64,000 nucleotides of DNA from Epiperipatus broadwayi (GCA_028023455.1 JAQFVV010012419.1:1558501-1622500), one strand, 5' to 3'; shown: positions 24,223 to 37,737, numbered from the stretch's first letter. Translations and numbers: made by a program. The notes: generated by a model from the sequence alone, not told the origin.

Positions 24223-24910
24223 TAATATCATCAAATTAAAAATCCTTCACCTTCTTCTTTTCAAAAACTTTATTTTCTTATAATACTGAACATATATATA
24301 TATTTATATTTATATAATACAAAACTCCAACGTTTCAACTGTTTTTACGTCAATACAGTCATTGTCAAGGATCTGCAACAATAATGAAATATATATTTAT
24401 AAATAAACTTTAATCACATAAATACCTTCATCTTACATTAACATAAACAGTAACAAACACATTAAGCATACATAATTATATTTTACTTACATATCTCTCC
24501 CCCTGCTATTTTTTATTATACTTTCTTTTACATTATTTAATTATAAATCTGTTCTTAAAATCATCCAAAAAACTTTTTATACAAATTTAAAAACACACTC
24601 TAATTTCAAAAAAACCTTCCCCTTTTTAAATCTTATCTAAAACCCATCTAAAAAACTACATTCCTAAACTATATCTTTAAAGGAATATAAAACAAATATA
24701 AACATCTTTTTTTATACAAAATAACAAAAACCTTTTTAACAATTTACCTAAATCTATTTAAACATTTATTTTAATTATACATTATTTTAGATCCTTATCT
24801 ACTCATTAATTGTATTTAAAGTAGGATTATATTTTTTTTATATAAAAATATTCTTTTACCATCCTTTCCCTGTAATTTTTAACCCTTTCCAACATTTTAA
24901 TATTAAAATT
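24223..24910 (-). repeat. PLE 3' arm of the inverted repeat
   Basis: Contains the last codons of the PLE frame, its 3' untranslated part, a TA tract and the tip ATCCTTCACCTT. A degenerate hammerhead-like motif lies on the minus strand at about 24368-24325. Confidence 0.85.
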
Positions 24911-25885
24911 TTTATGATCTAAAACTTTACAATGTGTGTAAATATTTGAATTTTTGTCATATAAACATTGTCTAAGTCTAGTTTTTAATCTATTCTTTGT
25001 TGTACCTATATATGAAATCTTCCCCCCCTCCTTCTTACAATTTAAACATTCAATTAAATAAATTCCATTCATTTTGTCAATTTCTATATTTTTTGTATCA
25101 TTAATTAAATTTCCTAAATTCAATTTCTTTTTATATACTGGTTTAATAAATAACTTACTTTTCCCATTATATTTATTATTTATACTTTTTATAATCTTTT
25201 TAATCTTCATAACCAAAGTATCTCTAGAAACATTATAACTATTATATATAAAATTATTTACATCTTTCCCATTGTTTCTCTTTTTTATTATTGTTTTAAT
25301 ATTTCTTTTATTACATAATTTATTAATAACTTTAACTGGATAATTATTTTTGATACCTTCCTCTTTTATATTACAAATTTCTTTTATAAATAATTTTTCT
25401 TTAGAACATAAATTAATTGCTCTATTTATCCTATTATTAATAATATTAATTTTATGTTCATATTCAATATCCGAATCCCAATTATTTAACAAACCATAAA
25501 AAGTTTCTTCTCTGAATACACTTGTTTCAATAGCAACCTTACAATTTCTAATAACTTTTTTTATTATAACATCCATATAAGTAATTACATTATTTTTCTC
25601 TTTTTCCATAGTAAAACTAATGTCATCATCAATTGAATTAACATACCTTATAAAACATTCAGATTTTCTATAATTGCCATTGAACACTAAAAAATAATCA
25701 TCAACATACCTAACCCAAAAAACAGGTTTATATTTTGTAATACAAAAATATTTATCTTCATAATCATCCATAAAAATAGCAGCTAACAATCCACTCATAC
25801 TATACCCCATACTCAATCCTTTAAATTGTTTATAATATATCTCATTATATTTAAATACCACATCTTTACAACATATATTTAACAT
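24827..25885 (-). CDS. Penelope-like RT with GIY-YIG endonuclease, 5'-truncated open frame
   Basis: This 352-residue frame is the longest in the window. Residues 23-44 carry the RT motif GLSMGYSMSGLLAAIFMDD, and residues 60-63 are the catalytic YVDD, so the RT fingers and the first catalytic aspartate are missing upstream. Residues 280-283 are CLNC, a possible zinc ligand pair of the linker. A GIY-YIG endonuclease starts at GIY 274-276, with YIG 292-294 and the arginine-rich helix NRLKTRLRQ after it. In intact PLEs the protein is about twice as long. The endonuclease nicks target DNA and the RT copies RNA at the nick. The whole remaining frame is open, which suggests recent insertion. The first Met coincides with the inversion junction and is unlikely to be the native start. 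Confidence 0.93.
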   Translation of the reverse strand: MLNICCKDVVFKYNEIYYKQFKGLSMGYSMSGLLAAIFMDDYEDKYFCITKYKPVFWVRYVDDYFLVFNGNYRKSECFIRYVNSIDDDISFTMEKEKNNVITYMDVIIKKVIRNCKVAIETSVFREETFYGLLNNWDSDIEYEHKINIINNRINRAINLCSKEKLFIKEICNIKEEGIKNNYPVKVINKLCNKRNIKTIIKKRNNGKDVNNFIYNSYNVSRDTLVMKIKKIIKSINNKYNGKSKLFIKPVYKKKLNLGNLINDTKNIEIDKMNGIYLIECLNCKKEGGKISYIGTTKNRLKTRLRQCLYDKNSNIYTHCKVLDHKNFNIKMLERVKNYRERMVKEYFYIKKI

Positions 25886-26624
25886 ATAAAAATTTTAATA
25901 TTAAAATGTTGGAAAGGGTTAAAAATTACAGGGAAAGGATGGTAAAAGAATATCTTTATATAAAAAAATATAATTCTACTTTAAATAGAAATAATGGAGT
26001 TGATACGGATCTAAAATAATGTATAATTAAAATAAATGTTTAAATAGATTTAGGTAAATTGTTAAAAAGGTTTTTGTTATTTTGTATAAAAAAAGATGTT
26101 TATATTTGTTTTATATTCCTTTAAAGATATAGTTTAGGAATGAAGTTTTTGAGATGGGTTTTAGATAAGATTTAAAAAGGCGGAGGTTTTTTTTGAGATT
26201 AGAGTGGGTTTTTAAATTTGTATAAAAAGTTTCTTGGATGATTTTAAGAACAGATAGATTTATAATTAAATAATGTAAAAGAAAGTATAATAAAAAATAG
26301 CAGAGGGAGAGATATGTAAGTAAAATATAATTATGTATGTTTAATGTGTTTGTTACTGTTTATGTTAATGTAAGATGAAGGTATTTATGTGATTAAAGTT
26401 TATTTATAAATATGTATTTTATTGTTGCTGCAGATCCTTGACAATGACTGTATTGACATAAAAATAGTTGAAACCTTGGAGTTTTGTAATATATATATAT
26501 ATATATATATAACTTATAATATATATTACATATATATATATATATATATATATATGTTCAGTATTATAAGAAAATAAAGTTTTTGAAAAGAAAAAGGTGA
26601 AGGATTTTTAATTTGATGATATTA
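25886..26624 (+). repeat. Inverted copy of the PLE 3' arm
   Basis: Reverse-complement partner of 24223-24910. It repeats the end of the GIY-YIG frame (AAAATGTTGGAAAGGGTTAA) and the 3' tip (GTGAAGGATTTTTAATTTGA). A degenerate hammerhead-like motif lies at about 26431-26485. Confidence 0.85.
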
Positions 26625-28256
26625 TTGTAGAACATATATATTGTAAAGGAAAAAGTGATGGTATATTTGTTGTACTATTGTATATGATATTTGATTAAAT
26701 GTATATTTAAATATGTATAATCAACTTGTTTATATGCATAATAATATTTTAGTAACATTGGTGCTTAGATGTAAGGAGTATTTGTGTTTCTGAAGAAATC
26801 TACTGAATGGTTGAAAAACGTAAGGTAATTTGGAAGATTAAATTAAATATTGTATTATATTATAATGATTTCACAAAGGAATGTTTTAGAGTTTTTTTTT
26901 TTTTTTAATATTAGTATAACCATGCAGAAAACTTAGTGGAACAAAAGAGCAACATTTATCATTAGGATTATTATTTTTAAGTGCAAAATAACATTAATAA
27001 ACACTGATAATTAAAATACAATTTTGCAACACAAATCATTTTTGCATATACTGTACAGATTTCTAATTTTATTCAATTTATTTTCAACTAAAATTCAAAA
27101 TGAAAAAAAAGATACTTTTTTTAATAACTATTTCTATTTGAATCTTAGGGAGAAGAATCTCCAATTTCATTTCTTATTGTAAATTTTTTTATATAAAGAA
27201 GTCATTATCATAGATTAAATAGTAAGTATGCATTTGAGTAGCAAATTTCTCCACACATTAGCACCACGTAGCGCAAGTTATTATGTGGAGAATTTTCTAT
27301 TTTAACAGCTTATGTAAGCATATGAAAAGTTGGTCATATAATGTTTTAATGATTTAATTTATTACCTCCCTATGAAATCCATTATTATGAATCTAAGCTG
27401 GATTTAGCAAACATAAAATCTTAGGGTGTTTTTTTCAATTAACAATTACATCTCTTATATTAAAGTTTATAATGAGTTTTATTTTTCCTCTAACAATCTT
27501 TTATAAAGATATATGTATCTGTGTTTTTTTATTTCTATTATTTTAATTGTACTTGGTTTCCTTTTTAATTTCTTTACATTTCCTAATGTATTTTTACTAA
27601 AATTTATATTGGAAATCTGTGACATAAGATAGTGCTGTTGATACATGATTGTAAAAAAGACCCACAGCACATTATCATTCAAAACTGCATAGGAGAAAAA
27701 TTTCATAAATTGTTCTTTTGCATCATGATAAAAATGACAAATAGCAATAGGAGTTGAAAATGACTTCACAGAGTCGCCTATTAATAATAATATTATAAAT
27801 TATGAAAACTACAGCAAACTTTATTATGTTTTTTCTTTTTACTAGTAAAAAAATATTAAAATGGTTATAATTGAGATTTTGGCCAAACGTTATTGAAACA
27901 TGTTTAGAATTAACTATTATTTTAATTAAATCATCAAGCCATTATAGAAAAAAATTCTATTAATTTTAAAACAATATATTTACTTTATAGATATATTAAA
28001 TTGATCAAATTTGTTTTAATAATCACTTGAATATTTAAATAATAATTCTGAAAATAACCAATAAATTTTACCCGAAACATTGATTATAATTATAATAATA
28101 AATTTTTCCAGATAAAAAATAAAATAAATTTATATTATATTTTTTAAAATGAGAATGTTTTTTATTATCTTTATAATTTGAGATTATTTATAATTAGAAA
28201 AGCATGTGAATATAGATTTATAGTTCATAATAATAATGTATATGTATTTATATAAT
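26625..28256. other. A+T-rich stretch with an unassigned open frame
   Basis: Minus frame 27769-27479 is open for 96 residues (contains FYHDAKEQFMKFF and VLWVFFTIMYQQHY) but I recognise no family. A small foldback, TTCTCCACA/TGTGGAGAA, lies at about 27249-27294. No other feature was seen. Confidence 0.45.
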
Positions 28257-28260
28257 GTAT

Positions 28261-30489
28261 TGTAACGAGCACAGACGTTCGTTACATTGTTTTTTTTTTT
28301 ATTTATTAAACATGAAAGTAAATTAAAAAGTTTGCATTTAAAAATTTTCTTTAAGAATTAAAAATTGAAATTAATTATCATCTTAAATTCGTATATATTA
28401 AATTGCACAGATAATGAAAAATTATTAAAATAAAACTTTATTAAAAAAAAAGTATTTTAAAACTAAATTTTAAAAAGATTTGGAGATAAAATTATATCTT
28501 CAAATATATCTTTGATTTGGAAAACAGGTTAATTAATCAGAAATGGAAATGATAAATTTAATTAGTCAAATGTAAACCAGCCTTGGACATTTAAATGTAA
28601 AAACATTGGTCAGACAGGAAACAATAGAAACTTTTAGCAAATGAAATAAATCCATTGGGAAATCGGACCTCAACGAAAAGGATCATCACATCGATGACGT
28701 AATGTTAAGTCAATCTTTCAAAGTAATATAAAAGGACAAGTTTGGAAATTATTAGTTAGTAATTATTATTGATTATTTACGATGTGATAGATATGTGTTA
28801 GTGCGGAAGTGAAGGAGAAGAGATTGAAAAAGACGCACGTTCAATCCCTTCAGTTGTTATAAAATGGAAAAATGAAACATCGCTTTTCTTATATTCAGAG
28901 GACCACAGGATCATTGGGAAATTTAATGCTGGATTTCAAACGGCAAGCAACTGTAAAAGATGAACATTTCTAAAACCGTAAGAACTTTATAAAATATAAC
29001 GAACAATATTAATTTGAAAACACTAAGAACGTTAAATTTTAAACTTTCCTAGTATTTAATTGTTACAAATAGAATTAAAACTTTCCATATTTAAATGATT
29101 ACAAATAGAATCCTATCTGACCAAACTAAATTCTTTATTAATAGTGTTATTTGATGTATTTTTTTTCTTATTTATGTAAAATCATTTCCATTTATTTATT
29201 TTTTGTTCTTTAAGTTTTTATCATGATTTTTTGTTTTTCGTTAAATTAATTATATAAATGTTAAACTTAAGTTGGGTGTGAATGGCTGTATAGATTTGTA
29301 AAGTTATATTAGGGGAGGGTAATCTTAGGTTATTTATGTCATTGTTAAATTGGGTCAATGGATTGGATATATTGAGGTAGTTAGTAGATGTAGTCGGAGA
29401 TTCGCTACTAGCAGAATCGCTTCAAACGCTGCACTCTCCCATTTTGCCTATGGAAGGAATTATAAGATGCAGAACGCAGTTCCTTTCTATGGAGTTTTTT
29501 TTTTATTGCTCTTCTTGTCAGATAGATGTCATATTCCTATTTGACGAGAGGCAATTTCTTCTTTTAACTTTTTGGTGCCGCCGTATTTCATATTACATTG
29601 AATACATCGATATATCAGATGGATTGGTGCCAGTTTGGCTGCGACTTTTAGCCTAAGGTTAAATAGGGATGGAATGTTTATTTTCAAAAGCAAATTTATG
29701 TAGTCTATTCATACTCGACACTAAATAAAAATGCATTAAATTTAAGTTGTTTATAGACATTTGCATGGATTCGTTATCGGTTAATTATGTTTTGGATTTC
29801 ATATTTGATCAAAATATATAGACATTCGATAAATAATGATACCTTACTGGTATCTAAAATGTATTTATTCGGATGTCTTTTAAGTTATTGGTGACAATGC
29901 AAGTATCTTATGGTGAATACTATTGGGTTATGTATAAATTTCCCTCCACAATTGTCAGTAATCAATAATTTTGTATTTTGATCGTTTATGTTTATTTTGA
30001 AATGTTTTTGACTGTGAAATCTATGTAACCGATCTATATTCAACATTATAAACAAGCTTTCATAAATTTATCTGTGCAAACTTAATTAAAATGTAAAATT
30101 AGAATATAATAGTAATTAAATGTAAATTAAAGTCAAAAATCAAAGTTAAAAATGTAGGTTAAATTTTGAAATGGAAAACTAATACTAAAATAATTTTAAA
30201 TCTTATATATATGCGAAATAAATAAATGTTTGTGTGTTAATTACTGGCAGTGGCTTATTTTATTCTTTTTTTTATATATACTCTTAGATTATATTATTAA
30301 ATCTCTGCTATTCCACTGAGCTAGTGACATGGGCTAACGACCGGATGCAAAATATAAAAAAAAAAAAAATTTTTTTTTGCCTTATGTATCTACCTACTTT
30401 ATAAATTTTTCTAGGTTCAAATGCCTAGATGGCGCCCTATAGTGCAGATACTATAAGTTTATGTTAAGTGCTATCTCCGGATCATTACA
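28261..30489 (+). repeat. Family A 5' LTR
   Basis: Begins with a hairpin: TGTAACGA pairs with TCGTTACA 10 bases later. A TGACGTAA (28695-28702) and a TATA box follow. It ends ATCATTACA. Confidence 0.9.
28727..28735 (+). promoter_or_regulatory. TATA box of family A 5' LTR
   Basis: TATAAAAGG lies 25 bp downstream of a CRE-like TGACGTAA. Transcription would be expected to start about 30 bp further on, which places the start of the R region near 28757. Confidence 0.6.
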
Positions 30490-31223
30490 ATTGGCTTTCC
30501 CAACTCGGGCCGATCTTTAATAAACCACAAATACCCTGAGCAAATTTTGTGAAAATTAAATATTTTATCTGTTTACATAAGTCGTATACTTTAAATCTTA
30601 TAAAAGCACTGCCAGAAAGAAATTGCACATATATATTAAACATGAGGAAGTATAAATAATTTTAAAACTAAATTTTGTTAAAAAAAAAAAAGTCAAAAGG
30701 TTGCAATAAGTATGTTTTTTTTGTTTGTTGATATATATTATGCTTTAACGCGTATAGGCGTGCACAGCCACGTAAGTTTATGACGGTAAATGTGTTACCT
30801 TACGGAGAGTACTGTTGGGAATTTACTTCAGTGTAATCCTATTTAAGCATCTTAATCAGTCATAAATAAGTTGGTGGTATTTATAATTGTGCTGCAAATA
30901 TACACTTATAAAACCATTATCTTTCAAAATATATTTACTTCAATGCAACCTTCTTAAATAAATAATTTATAAAATAACTTGCTTGTCATGCCGTGTGTAA
31001 AAATAAAATGTATAAAATAAAATAGAACTCTTGTGGGGAGGGGTGTAAATGTAAATGGTCCTTAGGTAAGCAATAGTAAACATTTTTCTTTTTGTATATA
31101 GTCTTTTTGTAAAATTATTAACCGGATGTTTTGTAAATGTCTTCGTCAATCGTGTACCGTAATTACTAACCCTAAGTAAATTTTTTTTTTTTTGATCATT
31201 TTTTTTAAGCAACTTTACTGATA
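30490..31223 (+). other. Family A internal region with primer-binding-like site
   Basis: It opens with TTGGCTTTCCCAACTCGGGC one base after the LTR. This is a diverged form of the primer-binding site of family B (TGGCGACCCAACTCGGGC), which resembles the complement of a tRNA-Lys 3' end. The next 40 bp also resemble family B. The rest has no coding capacity. Confidence 0.7.
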
Positions 31224-33451
31224 TGTAATGAGCACAGATGTTCGTTACATTTTTTTTATTTATTTATTTATTAAACTTGAAAGTAAATTAAAAAGTTCGC
31301 ATTTAAAAATTTTCTTTAAGAATTAAAAATTGAAATTAAATATCATCTTAAACTCGTATATATTAAATCGCACAGATAATGAAAAATTATTAAAATAAAA
31401 CTTTATTAAAGAAAAAGTATTTTAAAACTAAATTTTAAAAAGATTTGGAGATAAAATTTCATCTTTAAATATATCTTTGATTTGGAAAACAGGTTAATTA
31501 ATCAGAAATGGAAATGATAAATTTAATTAGTCAAATGTAAACCAGCCTTGGGCATTTAAATGTAAAAACATCGGTCAGATAGGAAAACAATAGAAACTTT
31601 TAGCAAATGAAATAAATCCATTGGGAAATCGAACCTCAAAAAAAAGGATCATCACATCGATGACATAATGTTAAGTCAATCTTTCAAAGTAATATAAAAG
31701 GACAAGTTTGGAAATTATTAGTTAGTAATTATTATTGATTATTTACGATGTGATAGATATGTGTTAGTGCGGAAGTGAAGGAGAAGGGATTGAAAAAGAC
31801 GCATGTTCAATCCCTTCAGTTATTATAAAATGGAAAAATGAAACATCGCTTTTCTTATAATCAGAGGACCACAGGATCATCGGGAAATTTAACGCTGGAT
31901 TTCAAACAGCAAGCAACTGTAAAAGATGAACATTTCTAAAACTGTAAGAACTTTATAAAATATAACGAACAATATTAATTTGAAAACACTAAGAACTTTA
32001 AATTTTAAACTTTCCTAGTATTTAATTGTCACAAATAGAATTAAAACTTTCCATATTTAAATGATTACAAATAGAATCCTATCTGACCAAACTAAATTCT
32101 TTATTAATAGTGTTATTTGATGTATTTTTTTTCTTATTTATGTAAAATTATTTCCATTTATTTATTTTTTGTTCTTTAAGTTTTTATCATGATTTTTTGT
32201 TTTTCATTAAATTAATTATATAAATGTTAAACTTAAGTCAGGCGTGAATGGCTGTATAGATTTGTAAAGTTATATTAGGGAAGGGTAATCTTAGGTTATT
32301 TATGTCATTGTTAAATTGGGTCAATGGATTGGATATATTGAGGTAGTTAGTAGATGTAGTTGGAGATTCGCTACTGGCAGAATCGCTTCATATGCTGCAC
32401 TCTCCTGTTTTGCCTATGGAAAGAATTATAAGACGCAGAGCGCAGTTCCTTTCTATGGAGTTTTTTTTTAATTGCTCTTTTTGTCAGATAGATGTCATAT
32501 TCCTATTTGACGAGAGGCAATTTCTTCTCTTAACTTTTTGGTGCCACCGTATTTCGTATTACATTGAATACATTGATATATCAGATGGATTGGCACCAGT
32601 TTGGCTGCGACTTTTAGCCTAAGGTTAAATAGGGATAGAATGTTTATTTTCAAAAGCAAATTTATGTAGTCTATTCATACTCGACACTAAATAAAAATGC
32701 ATTAAATTTAAGTTGTTTATAGATGTTTGCATGGATTCGTTATCGGTTAATTATGTTTTGGATTTCATATTTGATCAAAATATATAGACATTCGATAAAT
32801 AATGATACCTTACTGGTGAGTATCTAAAATGTATTTATTCGGATGTCTTTTAAGTTATTGGTGACAATGCAAGTATCTTATGGTGAATACTATTGGGTTA
32901 CGTATAAATTTCCCTCCGCAATTGTCAGTAATCAATAATTTTGTATTTTGATCATTTATGTTTATTTTGAAATGTTTTTGACCATGAAATCTATGTAACT
33001 GATCTATATTCAACATTATAAACAAGCTTTTATAAATTTATCTGTGCAAACTTAATTAAAATGTAAAATTAGAATATAATAGTAATTAAATGTAAATTAA
33101 AGTCAAAAATCAAAGTTAAAAATGTAGGTTAAATTTTGAAATGGAAAACTAATACTAAAATAATTTTAAATCTTATATATATGTAAAATAAATAAATGTT
33201 TGTGTGTTAATTACTGGCAGTGGCTTATTTTATTCTTTTTTTATATATACTCTTAGATTATATTATTAAATCTCTGCTATTCCACTGAGCTAGTGACATG
33301 GGCTAATGACCGGATGCAAAATATAAAAAAAAAAAATTTTTTTTTTTTTACTTATGTATCTGCCTACTTTATAAATTTTTTTAGGTTCAAATGCCTAGAT
33401 GGCGCTCTGTAGTGCAGATACTATAAGTTTACCATTCTCTGGATCGTTACA
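31224..33451 (+). repeat. Family A 3' LTR
   Basis: Begins TGTAATGAGCACAGATG and ends GGATCGTTACA. Its CRE-like word is changed to TGACATAA, a CpG transition, while TATAAAAGG (31693-31701) is intact. Confidence 0.9.
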
Positions 33452-33455
33452 GTAT

Positions 33456-36412
33456 ATATGAAGTTTATATTTATTCCCATACATATATTAAAATTTGAAT
33501 ATTTATATTTCTATTATTGTGATTTAATAATGATGTAATTTTAAAATTATAATTAAAATTTGTTTAAGTTCATATTTTTCTATTTGATTGAATTATTTTT
33601 CAAGTTTTGTTTATGGAATAATTTGCTATCAATACAAATTTGATTAATTCTCATTGGCCTAGGTTGTATAGTTTGAACAAGGATTTCAAATATGCAGATT
33701 TGAATATGAAATTGTTCAGTATTCTATATTAATTTTCAATATCCTACACTAATTTCAGTATTTATCTCTCTTTCTAATATTGTACCTTAAGCATTAAGTC
33801 ATTTGTTTGTATCCCTTAAGGACATTAAGTTACTTTCTTGCTTCTAGAGCATTAAGGAGGTGCTAATTAATATTGTCTTCATAATGATCAGCTGACTGCA
33901 GAAATTTCAGGAGTATCTTTTTAATTCACTGACTTAATGATTGTAAATTATCAATTGCTGTTTTGGGCATATTTCAGAGTTTTTCTATGCATAAATGTAT
34001 ATCTTATGAACCATAAGGTATAGAATGTGAAGATGGTTTCCTTTCCATAGAAAATCTTCTTATTTCAAAAGAGATAGTGATGAAAGTTATGTTGGTATTG
34101 ACATTTTTATAGGTTTTGTAAATACGTTTTTGTGTTCTTAAGTTTTGGAACAGGAGAATATAATTGTTTCAATTTCATCAACTTCCCTGCATTACTAGTA
34201 GATTGCTCCCACTCTGAGTATATGTCTTAAGTGTTTGTACCATTGTAGGACTGACTAAGAAGTCAAAACACTTAAATTCTCAGATCTAGTATACAAAGTA
34301 ATAGAGTTTTATCAGTAAATGATATACCTGATATTTATTTAGTAGATTGCTATTACTTGATAACTTCTTAAACACAATTTAGTCCAACATTTCATTTTTG
34401 AAGCTACATCAAAATCTTAATGCAAACATCATATTCAGGTGTGAATATAGTTGAGTATTCAATACATATATGTATATTCATATTCTGGCATTATTTTTGT
34501 TACTTAATAATATATTCATTATTTTACATTTGTATATATAGCCTTATAAAATTTATTTTTAATTTTTTAAATGGATCATTTATATACTTTACGTGGCTGT
34601 CTACCTGTCTAGTAAGTAATCAAATATAAATTTTGATTGTTCATTCAATTATTTTTATCCATTTATTTTTCATATTAAAATAGAAAATTAAAATAAAATT
34701 CTAACGATTTCCTCTAAAGGTCTTTTCATTTTTTAACATTTACTACAGATGTTAAATTCTTGTCAGATATTTCATGTTTTCAAAGAAACAGCTGTTGAAT
34801 TTAATATGTTTAAATCACCGAGTCAAAAATATTATGCAATTATTTTTATTTTTAAATCACAATATACATAGGTGTGTGTAAATGTGTATATTGATATATG
34901 CGTTTATTCAAATATTTTAATGGCTTTAAAATTATATATGCAATTTTTAATCAAAAACTTTACTAGATACAATTGAAAACTATTTTGTATAATAATCTTC
35001 TCCACTTTAATCCTTTTAAAAAGATATCGGACAATTTTACTAATTCTAACTACCTAACAACATAATATATTACAAATGCTTTTCTACAAAATATTAAAAT
35101 AAAAGGACACTAGAACCAAGTTTGAATTCCATCCAATCATCATGCTATCATATACAAATAAAAAATTGTCAGGCAATTATATTAAATAAATCAATCTAAA
35201 GAAGAAGTTAATAAAGAAAATTATATTTTATTACGTAATGTGTTTTAGATGAAAAGAATATAGGCAATATAGAATTAATTATTTTTGAAAATAAAATAAA
35301 GTTTATACATTATTATTATTAATCAAAATGCTCATATTAAAAAAAAATCAAAAAATAAAATTAATTTTCTATTATTATAAAATATATATTTGGTAACTAC
35401 ATGTTACCAGAATTGTGTCTAATAAGGTTGTACTGGGTTTAAATCCTCTTTGATAAAATCATAAAAAACAAAGCATACCAACTAATACTAATCGTATATA
35501 TCATGAAAAAATAAATTTTAATATTTTTCCTTCATATTTTTCAAATTCAAGATTGATCAAACATTTAATGATTTTCAAATATCTTTCAATGTAACAAAAA
35601 GTGTGTGTGTGTGTGTGCACACACTGATATATGCATAAACATATGTCCATGTGTTTGGATGATAGATAAACATTTTTATTAAATAATATAACTTTTATAC
35701 AGTTGCATGCCATTACAAACAAAAACATAATAAAACTATACAAAAAATAACATTCTGAAAATTTCAAATGTACAATATTTTAAATATTAAGAAAATGCAG
35801 AAATTATACATTATTCCAAATAATACAAAGAAATTATGATTTCATTCAAATTCAAAACACAAACCACAATGGGCAAAACATAAAGAGCTCAGTCTTACTG
35901 CAGAATCACAAGAATACACTAGGAAGGCACACAATTCTCCATGAATAACAAAGCAAACACCCATATTTCAAAGAGATAGACAGTTATATCACAAAAGCTG
36001 TTTTTATAAAAAAAACTAAATCACATTCATATCTTCTATTAAAATCGTAATGAAAAACAAACATCATAATATAATAAATATAAACTAACTGAAAATAAGT
36101 TTTAATGAGACAAATTTCATCAAATGAATACAAGCCTAAAAAATTTAATTTTTCCACATTTTAAATTTGATAATTAATAATAATATAATGATGATTAATA
36201 AAATATTATTTTTATTTTAATTAAACTTAAATACACTAATATTTTATCTATATATTCTCAGCTATTTCAAAGTAGTTCTGTTTTCCCATTCTTTGATTTT
36301 TGTCACTTAAAATCTCATAACTAGATGATTAAAGTGAAAGGCTGAAAACTTCTCCCATGCACTTTTAGAATGCTTATATGACAGCCAATCAGTTGATGGC
36401 ACTTTAATGAAA
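33456..36412. other. A+T-rich stretch without identifiable genes
   Basis: A short (GT)n tract lies at about 35600-35617. Nothing else was recognised. Confidence 0.55.
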
Positions 36413-36633
<221 letters not shown>

Positions 36634-37670
36634 TCATCATATAGATATTTTTCTATTGCTAACTTCTAAAAGTTATGAGTAAAAGTTTTTTTTGCATGAA
36701 TAAATTATGGTAAAAATAATAAAAACATGCAACATGGTGCATTGAATAATGCTTGAGTTAGAATGGACTCCTTTCAAATTATCTGAGGTTGTTGATATCT
36801 TAATAAAAAAATAATGATTAATAAAAAAATACCACACAACACTTTAACACTTAGGATATATAAAAGGCTAACAATTCTCCCAACAGTATTTGGATAATAA
36901 TAATTAAAGCAAACAAGAAAAGAAAACATATATCAGAGTACATTAAATAATACATGAATTATATTTAAACTCTTACTTTCTTCTTTCTTGTGCTGCCAAA
37001 TTACAAGACACACTTTTAGGATGATAACTGATTTGATGAAATACATCCTAGTGTTCTAGTTCTAAAGGAACCATCCTGAGTTAAAGTAAATGGGAATAGT
37101 CTCCACTGTAAAACCACCAGATGGATAGCAAGACATAATATGCAAATATACTTAGTAAATGCACACACCCTCACAATGCATATTTCTGCTAAACTAACAT
37201 AACCCAGTTCTTAAAATAGCATATTAATGCTAAGTAAAAGAATTAAATTAAATCATCAATCTAGTCAATCAAGTGAATCTGCATATTAAATCAGAATTTA
37301 AGGGGGGAAAGCATATTTAATGGGAGTTAATAAATATTAACTAATATACTTTGATATCATTCTTGAGCTACCCTATCACCTCTGACTAACAGATATTAAA
37401 AGTCACAAATTTACAATAACTCTGACTAGGAAAACCTAAGAAATATAATGTGAATATAAATCTATGATAATAATGAGCACAGGGTGATGGTTATTATTTA
37501 ACATAATAGGATTTTCAAACAGTGCTCAAGTATGCTAAATAGCATTGCTTAAATACTAAAATGAAGATATTAATAATGATCTCCCCTTTAAAGTTTGCTA
37601 CAATTATGATGTTCACTATTTAGAAATACTTGGCATATTATAACATATATAAAAGGAGATAAATAATTAG

Positions 37671-37671
<1 letters not shown>
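36634..37671. other. A+T-rich stretch without identifiable genes
   Basis: Nothing recognised. Confidence 0.5.
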
Positions 37672-37728
<57 letters not shown>

Positions 37729-37737
37729 ATATATATA
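37672..37737. repeat. (TA)n microsatellite
   Basis: Long alternating TA tract directly left of the 121-bp flank that is duplicated on the other side of LTR family B. Confidence 0.95.

Larger units (their letters stand above)
24223..26624 (-). mobile_element. Penelope-like element with inverted terminal duplication
   Basis: A PLE on the minus strand occupies 24223-25885. Its 3' portion (24223-about 24910) is present again in inverted orientation at about 25886-26624. The inverted arms are about 690-740 bp and differ mainly in the (TA)n tracts. The 5' end of the RT frame stops exactly at the inner junction. PLEs are known for complex ends in which terminal repeats lie in direct or inverted orientation, and this fits an inverted 5' repeat. 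No target duplication was found. Confidence 0.88.
28261..33451 (+). mobile_element. Non-coding LTR retrotransposon, family A
   Basis: Two direct repeats of about 2.23 kb (28261-30489 and 31224-33451) start TGTAAC and end GTTACA or ATTACA. They flank an interior of only 734 bp with no gag or pol frame. A 4-bp target duplication, GTAT, is present at 28257-28260 and 33452-33455. A primer-binding-site-like sequence follows the left LTR and fixes the plus orientation. Differences between the LTRs are scattered and mostly C/T or G/A, often at CpG. With long LTRs and a non-coding interior it is a LARD/TRIM-like element that must borrow proteins. No clear polypurine tract precedes the right LTR. Confidence 0.92.

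Noticed and set aside
27479-27769. 96-residue minus-strand frame
   Set aside because: No recognised family, splice signal or second copy; length alone is not convincing in this A+T-rich DNA. It is noted in the stretch entry.
29350-32622. Open frames of 64-76 residues in the family A LTRs, e.g. 29444-29656 and 32392-32622
   Set aside because: They are alike only because the LTRs are alike; they contain no known domain, and amino-acid-changing differences occur freely.
28261-33451. Reading the 2.2-kb direct repeats as a simple tandem duplication
   Set aside because: TG...CA ends, a GTAT target duplication and a primer-binding-like site next to the left repeat make an LTR element the better explanation.
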